The position numbers and the translations under genes are program-made. Positions 1 to 6,759 of a stretch of 64,000 bases of DNA are shown here, in pieces. This stretch comes from Actinacidiphila sp. DG2A-62 (GTDB lineage: Bacteria > Actinomycetota > Actinomycetes > Streptomycetales > Streptomycetaceae), in contig NZ_JAYMGI010000002.1 in NCBI RefSeq assembly GCF_035825295.1, positions 2,892,001 to 2,956,000 on the forward strand. Direction: 5' to 3'. How positions within the stretch are numbered: the first letter of the stretch is position 1; every line of letters starts with the position of its first letter. Under the pieces are notes generated by a model that worked only from the letters and a program-made list of their open reading frames with translations, was not told where the DNA came from and did not search any database.

Positions 1-165
1 GTCCGGCGTCGGGACGCGGCCGGCAGCCGGGCGCGCGTCCGCAGCCGGGCGTGGGCCCGTGACCGAACCCGTGACGAACTCCGCGACCGGGCCCGCGGCC
101 GGGCGCGAACCCGGCGTCGGCAGCCGCGGAAGCGGTCCCGCCACGCGCTCGGAAGGGGGGACGGC

Positions 166-1962
166 GTGAGCGTGCTGCAGGCACTGGCGCGGGCGGAGGC
201 CGTGGCGGGCCGGCGGGCGGTGCCCGCGGCGACGGTGTGCCACCGCCACCTCTCCGAACGCCCCCTCGTCCTCGTGCCGTTGACGACCGCGGGCGAGGCG
301 GGCGCGCCGCTGGGCGCGCTGGTGGGCACGGACCGGGACGCGCCGCGACTGCTGGTGGTGCCGCAGCCGCTCGACCGCGAGCTGCGGTTCCGCTTCTTCG
401 CCGAGCTGGCCGACGCGCTGCTGCCGCTGCTGGAGAAGTACGCGGACGCGGTGGACGTGGAGCCGGCCACGCGCAACCGCGAGGAGACGGAGGTGTGCGC
501 GGACGCCCTCCAGATCGTGGTGCCCAACTCCGCGGCGGTGGAGTACGTCCGGCTGCTCGGCCGTTCGACGCGCTTCCTGCGCACCGCGGAGGACGACCCC
601 GAGGCGCCGCACCCCGTACCGGCGCCGCTGCCGCTGCTCGGCCGCTGGCTGACCCACTACGCCGAGCGGGCCCGCACGCCCGGCAGCGCGCTGCTGCTGG
701 CCGCGACCGAGCTGCTGACGCGGCACTGGACGACCGGGCAGAGCGCGATGGAGGACCAGCACCTGGGCGCGCTGCTCGGCTGGATCGACCCGCCGGCCGG
801 GCTGGACGGCCCTGCGGCGGCGGCCCGCGCGGAGACCGGGCGCGGCCCGGACGGCCTGCTGTTCAGTCCCCCGGCCGGCCCCGCGACCGATCCCGCCTTC
901 GACAACCGCGTCCTCGCGCCGGCGCTCGAACGCTATGACGCCGCGCGCAAGGCCCTGCGGGCGGCGGCAGCGTCCGAGCCCAAGCCGACGCCACCGACAC
1001 CGACGCCGACACCGACGCCGGGGGTCGCGCCGGGGTCCCCGCGGGAGCTGGAGTCGAGGGTGGAGGCCGCCGAGGCGGAGGTACGGCGGCTGGTGGAGTC
1101 CCAGTTGCGGCCCGCGTGGGACGACGTCTGGCGGAGCCTGGACCTGCTGCGGGCGCTGCCGCCGGGTGCGCACACCGAGGAGCGCTGGAAGCGCGACCGG
1201 TGGTCGTTCACCGGCCACCGCGACCGGGTGCGGGCCGGCGAGCCGCCGCAGCCGCGGCGCGACGACGCGATCACCGCGGCGCAGAAGCTCGCGACGCGCG
1301 AGACGGCGCAGGCGCGGCTGTCCGCGCAGGAGGCGCTGGACGATCCGCTGGCGATGGCGGCGCGGCGGCTGGCCGGCGAGGCGTTCGCGGGCGAGGTGGT
1401 CGCGGTGGAGATGGCGTACTCCGAGGGCCGCCGCCCGATGCCGCGGCCCCTGGTCACCCTGGTGACCTCCGACCAGCCCCAGGCGGAGCCCGGCGCGAAG
1501 TGCTTCCGCGCGCTCCCCGACGCGAAGTCCCCCCAGTCGGCCACGCTCGTCACGATCGCTCCGAGCGGCACCGGCGGCGCGGGTGGGGACGGGGTCCCGG
1601 GTGGCGTCGCGGAAGGCGGCGCGGGAGCCGTCGCGGAAGGCGGCGCCGGGGCCGTCGCGGAGGGCACGCGGTGGGCGGTCACCGTGCGCCTGACCGGTGG
1701 GATGGGCAGCGGGCGTACGCCGCGCGAGGGTTCCGTGCCCGCGGCGGGCGACCCCGTGACGTTCACCCTCTTCGAGCACGAGCCCCGCGGCGGCCCCGCC
1801 CTGCCCGACGCCGAGCAGACGCCCTGGACGCACGGCGGTCCGCCCGGCGCCGACCGCCCGGCCGCCGCGGCGCCGGGCGCGGCCCCGACCACGCCCCCGA
1901 CCACGCCCCCGGCCGCGCGAGCCGACGACCCCGACCCCGTCACCGCGGAGGACTTCCTGTGA
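166..1962 (+). CDS. hypothetical protein coupled to a downstream helicase
   Basis: The 598-residue protein matches no family I can name. It starts at GTG 166 behind a strong purine-rich ribosome site (GGAAGGGGGG, 151-160). The N-terminal ~240 residues look globular, with alternating hydrophobic and charged segments. A Pro/Thr-rich linker near residues 270-290 leads to a charged helical stretch (roughly 295-400, possible coiled coil). The C-terminal third has an Ala/Gly repeat (about 470-505) and a Pro/Ala tail. There is no signal peptide or membrane segment, so it is probably cytoplasmic. Its stop overlaps the GTG start of the helicase gene by three bases, which suggests coupled translation and a shared function, perhaps a nucleic-acid-binding partner. 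That role is inference. Confidence 0.8.
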   Translation: MSVLQALARAEAVAGRRAVPAATVCHRHLSERPLVLVPLTTAGEAGAPLGALVGTDRDAPRLLVVPQPLDRELRFRFFAELADALLPLLEKYADAVDVEPATRNREETEVCADALQIVVPNSAAVEYVRLLGRSTRFLRTAEDDPEAPHPVPAPLPLLGRWLTHYAERARTPGSALLLAATELLTRHWTTGQSAMEDQHLGALLGWIDPPAGLDGPAAAARAETGRGPDGLLFSPPAGPATDPAFDNRVLAPALERYDAARKALRAAAASEPKPTPPTPTPTPTPGVAPGSPRELESRVEAAEAEVRRLVESQLRPAWDDVWRSLDLLRALPPGAHTEERWKRDRWSFTGHRDRVRAGEPPQPRRDDAITAAQKLATRETAQARLSAQEALDDPLAMAARRLAGEAFAGEVVAVEMAYSEGRRPMPRPLVTLVTSDQPQAEPGAKCFRALPDAKSPQSATLVTIAPSGTGGAGGDGVPGGVAEGGAGAVAEGGAGAVAEGTRWAVTVRLTGGMGSGRTPREGSVPAAGDPVTFTLFEHEPRGGPALPDAEQTPWTHGGPPGADRPAAAAPGAAPTTPPTTPPAARADDPDPVTAEDFL

Positions 1963-3392
1963 CGCACCCCGTGCGCACGCCGCCGAGCGCCGCACCGCAC
2001 GCGGCTGCCGGCGCGACCCCCGGCGCGACCCCCGGCGAGGCCGCCGCCCAGGCGCCCGCGTTCGACCCCGGCGGGGCCGCCGCCGAGGCGACCGCCGCGA
2101 TTCTGCGCAGCACCCTGCACGGCACCGCCCGCGGCGTCGTCGTGGACTCGCCGCCGGGCGCCGGCAAGTCCACCCTGGTGGTCCGCGCCGCCCGCGAACT
2201 CGCCGCGGCGGGCGAGCAGTTGATGATCGTCGCGCAGACCAACGCCCAGGTGGACGACCTCGCCGACCGGCTGGCCACCGCCGACCCCGAGCTGCCGCTC
2301 GGCCGCCTGCACGGCACGGACTCGCCGCCGGACGCCGCGCTCGACCGGCACCCGATGCTCGCGAAGTCGACGTCCGTCGCGGAGCTGAGGGACCGCGCGG
2401 TGGTGATCGCGACCGCGGCGAAATGGGCGTACGTCAAGGACGTCGAGCCGTGGCGGCACGCGATCGTCGACGAGGCGTACCAGATGCGGTCCGACGCGCT
2501 GCTGCGCGTGGCCGGGCTGTTCGAGCGCGCGCTGTTCGTCGGGGACCCGGGCCAGCTGGACCCGTTCAGCGTGGTGGGCGCCGAGCAGTGGGCGGGGCTG
2601 AGCTACGACCCGTCGGCGAGCGCGGTGGTCACCCTGCTCGCGCACAACCCCGGGCTGCCCCAGCACCGGCTGCCGGTGTCGTGGCGGCTGCCGGCCACCG
2701 CGGCGCCGCTGGTGTCGCGGGCGTTCTACCCGTACACGCCCTTCCGCAGCGGCACCGGGTACGGCGACCGGCGGCTGGCGTTCGGCGTGAAGGGCGACGG
2801 CGGCGGTCCCGACCGGGTGCTGGACGAGGCGGCGGAGAGCGGCTGGGGCTTGCTGGAGCTGCCCGCGCGGCACACTCCGCGGACCGACCCCGAGGCGGTG
2901 CGCGCGGTGGCGCTGGTGGTGCGGCGGCTGCTGGACCGCGGCGGCGTGACGTACTCCGCGCCCGATCCGGAGCCGGCGCCGCTGACCGCCGAGCGCATCG
3001 CGGTGGGCACCGCGCACCGCGACCAGGCCGCGGCGGTGCGGGCGGCGCTGGCCGCGCTCGGCGTCGGCACGGGCGTCGGGGGCGTCGCGGTGGACACGGC
3101 GAACCGGCTGCAGGGCCGGGAGTTCGACGTCACGGTCGTCCTCCACCCGCTGTCCGGGCGGCCGGACGCGACCGCCTTCCACCTGGAGACCGGCCGCCTG
3201 TGCGTGCTCGCCTCACGCCACCGGCACGCGTGCATCGTCGTCTGCCGGGCCGGCGTCGCCCGCCTCCTCGACGAGCACCCCTCCTCCGAGCCCGTCCAGC
3301 TCGGCGTCACCGTCAAATTCCCCGACGGCTGGGAAGCCAACCACGCCGTCCTCGCCCACCTCGCCGAACACCGCGTCCCCTGGCCCACCTGA
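1959..3392 (+). CDS. AAA/superfamily 1 (DNA2/UPF1-like) helicase-type ATPase
   Basis: The 477-residue P-loop NTPase has a Walker A motif SPPGAGKST near residues 63-71. A Walker B/DExx-like motif IVDEAYQM lies near 170. A C-terminal segment with TANRLQGREFDVTVV near 380 resembles helicase motif V of the DNA2/NAM7/UPF1 group. It probably uses ATP to move along or remodel nucleic acid. I chose GTG 1959 because it overlaps the upstream stop in a GTGA arrangement and leaves about 60 Ala/Pro-rich residues before the P-loop; the frame stays open further upstream, but there it only shadows the preceding gene. The order hypothetical protein then helicase looks like a fixed two-gene unit. No nuclease motif is visible, so a repair or DNA-processing role is inferred from the ATPase alone. 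Confidence 0.83.
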   Translation: MTHPVRTPPSAAPHAAAGATPGATPGEAAAQAPAFDPGGAAAEATAAILRSTLHGTARGVVVDSPPGAGKSTLVVRAARELAAAGEQLMIVAQTNAQVDDLADRLATADPELPLGRLHGTDSPPDAALDRHPMLAKSTSVAELRDRAVVIATAAKWAYVKDVEPWRHAIVDEAYQMRSDALLRVAGLFERALFVGDPGQLDPFSVVGAEQWAGLSYDPSASAVVTLLAHNPGLPQHRLPVSWRLPATAAPLVSRAFYPYTPFRSGTGYGDRRLAFGVKGDGGGPDRVLDEAAESGWGLLELPARHTPRTDPEAVRAVALVVRRLLDRGGVTYSAPDPEPAPLTAERIAVGTAHRDQAAAVRAALAALGVGTGVGGVAVDTANRLQGREFDVTVVLHPLSGRPDATAFHLETGRLCVLASRHRHACIVVCRAGVARLLDEHPSSEPVQLGVTVKFPDGWEANHAVLAHLAEHRVPWPT

Positions 3393-3400
3393 CCCGCCCT

Positions 3401-3425
3401 CCCGGGCGCCCGTCGGACGCCCGGG
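3401..3425. terminator. hairpin between convergent genes
   Basis: CCCGGGCG (3401-3408) pairs perfectly with CGCCCGGG (3418-3425) across a 9-base loop. It lies between the 3' ends of the helicase gene and the convergent GntR gene, so it could serve both. No T-run follows, which is usual in high-GC actinobacteria. Confidence 0.5.
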
Positions 3426-3453
3426 GCGAGGACCGGTCCGCGCGGCGCGGGTG

Positions 3454-4212
3454 TCAGGCGTCGGTCGGGGGCTCGGCGTTATGTGGGGCGGCCGGGGGGG
3501 CGGGGGTCAGGGCTGTGGCGGTGAGGGTGAGGTGGTGGGTGAGGGCCTCGGCCGCCGCCTCGGGGTCGCGGGCCAGGGCGGTCGCCTCCAGGCGGCGGTG
3601 CTCGCGCACGCCGTCGCGGCCGGGGGTGCGGCGGGCCGACCAGCGGCGGGCGAGTTCGCTCGCGGTCCACATCCGGTCGAAGGTCTCCAGCAGCACGGGG
3701 TTGCCGCAGCCCTCCAGCAGCGTGCGGTGGAAGACGCGGTGCGCCTCGGCCCACGCGGCGCTGTAGTGGCGGCCCTCCCCGGGCGCGTACGCGGGAGTGC
3801 GGGCCAGGCGGTGGTGGGCGGCGCGCACCCGGGCCTCCCAGTCGAGGTCGCCGCGCTCGACGGACATCCGCAGCACCACCGGCTCGATCGTGCGGCGCGC
3901 CTCGGCGATCTCCTGCCAGCGCCGGTCGGAGACCTCCGGCACCGCGAAGCCGCGGTTGGGCAGCCGGTCGGCGAGGCCCTCCCCGACCACCCGCACCAGC
4001 GCCTCGCGCACCACCGCGAGGCTCACCCCGTGCGCCCTGGCCAGGTCCTGCGGCTTGAGCGGCTCGCCCGGCGCGTAGTCGCCGCGCAGGACCGCCTCCC
4101 GCAGCCGGCCGTAGACCTGCTCGGAGAGCATCTGCTTGGCCGCGGGGGTCCGGCCGCCCGCGGCGCCGGTGGAGTCCTGCGGGCCCGTCGGTGGGGTGGC
4201 CGTCTCTGTCAT
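3454..4212 (-). CDS. GntR family transcriptional regulator, FCD subfamily
   Basis: The 252-residue DNA-binding repressor has a GntR winged helix (residues ~28-95, including LREAVLRGDYAPGEPL and VREALVRVVGEGL) and an all-helical FCD ligand-binding domain (~105-235) typical of FadR/VanR-like regulators of carboxylate metabolism. The FCD metal or ligand histidines appear as HRVFHRTLL and HHLTL. ATG 4212 fits the usual length. The gene is divergent from the PEBP-family gene, and a perfect 14-bp palindrome lies 25 bp upstream of its start, so it probably represses itself and perhaps its neighbour. The effector is unknown. Confidence 0.9.
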   Translation of the reverse strand: MTETATPPTGPQDSTGAAGGRTPAAKQMLSEQVYGRLREAVLRGDYAPGEPLKPQDLARAHGVSLAVVREALVRVVGEGLADRLPNRGFAVPEVSDRRWQEIAEARRTIEPVVLRMSVERGDLDWEARVRAAHHRLARTPAYAPGEGRHYSAAWAEAHRVFHRTLLEGCGNPVLLETFDRMWTASELARRWSARRTPGRDGVREHRRLEATALARDPEAAAEALTHHLTLTATALTPAPPAAPHNAEPPTDA

Positions 4213-4236
4213 GAGGCCAGCATAGACGATGGTGCA

Positions 4237-4250
4237 GATAATCGATTATC
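4237..4250. promoter_or_regulatory. candidate GntR operator palindrome
   Basis: GATAATCGATTATC is a perfect 14-bp palindrome and unusually AT-rich for this region. It sits in the 155-bp divergent gap between the GntR/FCD gene and the PEBP-family gene, 25 bp upstream of the regulator's ATG. FadR/VanR-type regulators bind short palindromes in such positions; assignment to this regulator is inference. Confidence 0.55.
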
Positions 4251-4367
4251 GGTGCTATGGTCGATGCATCGGCGCCGATCCGCCGACGCGTCGCACCGCG
4301 CCGGCCCCGGCGCGCACCCGCTCGCCGCCACACCGCGCGGCGAACCCCTTCGAGAGGAAACGCCACG

Positions 4368-4907
4368 ATGACCGCCAACGACCCCTTCGCCCGCCTTCCC
4401 GAAGCGGCGACGTTCACCGTCACCAGCACCACCGTCAGCGACGGCGGCACCCTGCCGCCCGAGCAGTACTCCGGCCTGTTCGGCGTCCCCGGCGGCAAGG
4501 ACGTCTCGCCGCAGCTGTCCTGGAGCGGCGCCCCCGCCGGGACGAAGAGCTACGCCGTGACGGTGTACGACCCGGACGCCCCGACCGGCTCCGGCTTCTG
4601 GCACTGGGCCGTCGCCGACATCCCGGCGACCGTCACCGAGCTGCCCGAGGGCGCGGGCGACGACACCGGCTCGGGCCTGCCGGCGGGCGCCTTCCAGCTG
4701 CCGAACGACGCCCGCTCCGCCCGCTTCCTCGGCGCCGCCCCGCCGGCCGGGCACGGCCCGCACCGCTACGTCGTGGTGGTGCACGCCCTCGACGTCGAGT
4801 CCATCGGCGTCGCGGCCGACGCCACCCCGGCCGTCCTCGGCTTCACGATGGCCGGGCACATCCTCGGTCGCGCGGTCCTCACGGTCACCGGCGAGACCCC
4901 GGCCTGA
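4368..4907 (+). CDS. YbhB/YbcL family Raf-kinase-inhibitor-like (PEBP) protein
   Basis: The 179-residue phosphatidylethanolamine-binding-family protein has the ligand-site signature VYDPDAPTGSGFWHW (about 64-78) and a conserved GPHRYVVVVHALD segment (~127-139). The family binds small anionic ligands; its bacterial role is mostly undefined. The frame is open upstream, but ATG 4368 is preferred because GAGAGGAAA (4352-4360) precedes it at good spacing and the product MTANDPFARL begins where homologues begin. There is no signal peptide, so it is cytoplasmic. It is divergent from the GntR regulator and may be under its control. Confidence 0.92.
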   Translation: MTANDPFARLPEAATFTVTSTTVSDGGTLPPEQYSGLFGVPGGKDVSPQLSWSGAPAGTKSYAVTVYDPDAPTGSGFWHWAVADIPATVTELPEGAGDDTGSGLPAGAFQLPNDARSARFLGAAPPAGHGPHRYVVVVHALDVESIGVAADATPAVLGFTMAGHILGRAVLTVTGETPA

Positions 4908-5023
4908 GCCGCCGCCCGGCGACGACCTTCCCGAGGCCCCTCGTCCCCCTCCTCCCCGGAGGGGGCTTGCGGGCGGGGGGAGAATGGGAGGGTTGGGCAT
5001 CGCGCGGAGCGGAGGGTGGACGG

Positions 5024-5398
5024 ATGGCGGAGGCCGGGGCGGAGCGGGGTCGCGAGGACGACGCGGGGCGGTCGAGGCCGCGGCGGCCGGTGCCGCTGAC
5101 GTTCGAGCCGGGCGCCCCCGCCGACACGGGCGGCGACCGCTTCTTCGACCTGGAGTCGATGGACGACCCGAGCGAGCTGCTCGACCGCGCGACCGAGCTG
5201 GCGCTGGCCTTCCGCGCCGCCGCCGACCGCGCCACCGAGTTCCAGGCGATCGCCGCCGCGCAGCTCGCCGACCCGCGCCGGTTCGACCGGCTGACGTTCG
5301 AGGGGCTCGCCGAGCAGGCCGGGTGGACCGAGGACTACGCGCGCCGGATGGTCGAGTACGGCGAGAGCCTGATCAGGGGCGGCGGCATCGCCCCCTGA
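5024..5398 (+). CDS. small acidic hypothetical protein
   Basis: The 124-residue product starts at ATG 5024 behind GGAGGG (5011-5016). After a basic N-terminus of about 25 residues it contains a helical, acidic domain (FFDLESMDDPSELLDRATEL onward) ending with RRMVEYGESLIRGGG. There are no membrane segments, cysteines or recognised motifs. The charge pattern and clean start support a real gene, but I cannot assign a function. It stands alone between the PEBP-family gene and a 376-bp gap. Confidence 0.65.
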   Translation: MAEAGAERGREDDAGRSRPRRPVPLTFEPGAPADTGGDRFFDLESMDDPSELLDRATELALAFRAAADRATEFQAIAAAQLADPRRFDRLTFEGLAEQAGWTEDYARRMVEYGESLIRGGGIAP

Positions 5399-5774
5399 CC
5401 GGCCGCCTGCACGGGGATCGGCCGCGTCAGCCGACCCCAGACCCGGGCCCCCGGCCGCCGGACCCGGGCCGCCCGAATCCGGTCGAGGACGCCGGCCGCC
5501 CGGCACCCCCGTCGAGGACGTCCGCCCGGCCGCCCGCGCCCCCCGCCCGGCCGCGCCCGCCGAGTCCGCCGCGCCGCCGTGCCCCGCCGCACCGTCGCGC
5601 CCCGCCGGGCGCCCCCCCGCCGCGACGTCACCACCGCGGCCGGCGCCCGCCCGCCTGTCACCTCAGCGTCACCACACGATCACCGCGCGCCACAGTACCC
5701 TCTCGAAGGCGCCCGCGTCCCGGGTTCCGCCGATTCCCCCGGGGCAACCACGTCACCGAGTACATGTAGGACCC
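5399..5774. other. 376-bp intergenic region
   Basis: This is very GC-rich, with Pro/Arg-type triplets in several frames but no frame with a credible start and family match. The last 80 bases are less GC-rich and probably hold the promoter of the gene starting at 5775. No repeat or RNA structure was recognised. Confidence 0.4.
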
Positions 5775-6539
5775 ATGGATGAATGGCACGCCATGGACAT
5801 CGTGGACATCGTCACCGTCAGCGGCGCGGGCACCGGCGGCATCGCGGACGGCGTGGACCTCGTGACCGAGGCGCTGCGCCGGCAGCACACCGCGTCCGTC
5901 ACCGCCGAGGGCGCCGCCTGGCTCGCCTCCGCCAGCGCGTTCCCGCGCAGCGTGGAGGCGCTGTGGTCGGCCCGGCCGAGCACGCCGAGCGTGCTGCCGT
6001 GCGGCACCGCGTTCGACGTGGTGAACGTGCCCGCGCTGTTCGGCCGCCGGGTTCTGGAGCAGTTATGGGCGCAGGGCCCGGGCAGCGGCCCGGTGGCCGT
6101 GCACCGCGACCGGCTGCTGCTGTTCGCCGTCCCGGGCGCGGCCCGGCGGCTGCCGGCGCTGCTGCGCTGGGAGGAGTGGTCGGCCGCGGTGCCGCCGCTG
6201 CTGTGCCACGGCGCCGGCGACGCGGTGACCGTCCCGCCGCTGTACGGGCCGCTGCCGGGCGAGGGCCGCGACGGGGGCGACAGCCGCGACGGCGGTGACG
6301 GCGGCGACGGCCCGGCCGGGAGCGCCGGCGCCTCGCGCTGGGTGGTCGCGCCGGACGTCCGGCACCCGTGGCTGCCGACCGCGGAGGTCCTGTTGTGGGC
6401 CTGCGTCCGCGCGGCCCGGCGCACCGGCACGAGCCCGGCGGCGAACCCGGCCGCGAATCCCGCCCGGGACCATGCCACGAACCCCTCCCGGGGCCCCGCC
6501 GCGAACCCCTCCCAGGACCCCGCCGCGAGCTCCCGCTGA
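5775..6539 (+). CDS. hypothetical protein, possibly a degenerate primase/polymerase-type domain
   Basis: The 254-residue product runs from ATG 5775; an in-frame ATG at 5793 is also possible. Its middle part (LPCGTAFDVVNVPALFGRRV, then GPVAVHRDRLLLFAVPG) resembles the fold core of the bifunctional primase/polymerase N-terminal family found as stand-alone Streptomyces proteins. I do not see the acidic catalytic triad, so this is a weak suggestion. A Gly/Asp-rich stretch (~160-180) and a C-terminal run of NPA/NPS repeats are low complexity. It ends 50 bp before tRNA-Lys. Confidence 0.7.
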   Translation: MDEWHAMDIVDIVTVSGAGTGGIADGVDLVTEALRRQHTASVTAEGAAWLASASAFPRSVEALWSARPSTPSVLPCGTAFDVVNVPALFGRRVLEQLWAQGPGSGPVAVHRDRLLLFAVPGAARRLPALLRWEEWSAAVPPLLCHGAGDAVTVPPLYGPLPGEGRDGGDSRDGGDGGDGPAGSAGASRWVVAPDVRHPWLPTAEVLLWACVRAARRTGTSPAANPAANPARDHATNPSRGPAANPSQDPAASSR

Positions 6540-6589
6540 CCGATTTTCCACCCGCCCGGACCTGGTGCTACTGTCTACCCCGTCAGCAG

Positions 6590-6663
6590 GCGCCGCTAGC
6601 TCAGTTGGTTAGAGCAGCTGACTCTTAATCAGCGGGTCCGGGGTTCGAGTCCCTGGCGGCGCA
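6590..6663 (+). tRNA. tRNA-Lys(CTT)
   Basis: The 74-nt cloverleaf has acceptor stem GCGCCGC/GCGGCGC with A73, D-arm GCTCAGTTGGTTAGAGC, anticodon stem GCTGA/TCAGC, loop CTCTTAA (anticodon CTT at 6624-6626) and T-loop GGTTCGAGTCC. CCA is not encoded. A second copy, identical over all 74 bases, lies inverted at 21742-21815. Confidence 0.97.
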
Positions 6664-6669
6664 CCTGAT

Positions 6670-6703
6670 CCGAAGGCCCCTCGCGGAAGCGGGGGGCCTT
6701 CGG
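6670..6703 (+). terminator. terminator of tRNA-Lys copy 1
   Basis: An 11-bp perfect stem CCGAAGGCCCC/GGGGCCTTCGG starts 6 bases after the tRNA. The hairpin and loop are largely duplicated at the second tRNA-Lys copy (21703-21733), so the duplicated unit extends past the tRNA. Confidence 0.8.
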
Positions 6704-6759
6704 CGTGTCGGCGGGACCCTGGTCGCCGCCGCGCCGGACCGGACGCCACCCTGGGAGCC

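Noticed and set aside
5399..5774. Small genes in the gap after the 124-residue protein
   Set aside because: Open frames on both strands are Pro/Arg-rich with no start context or recognisable motif.
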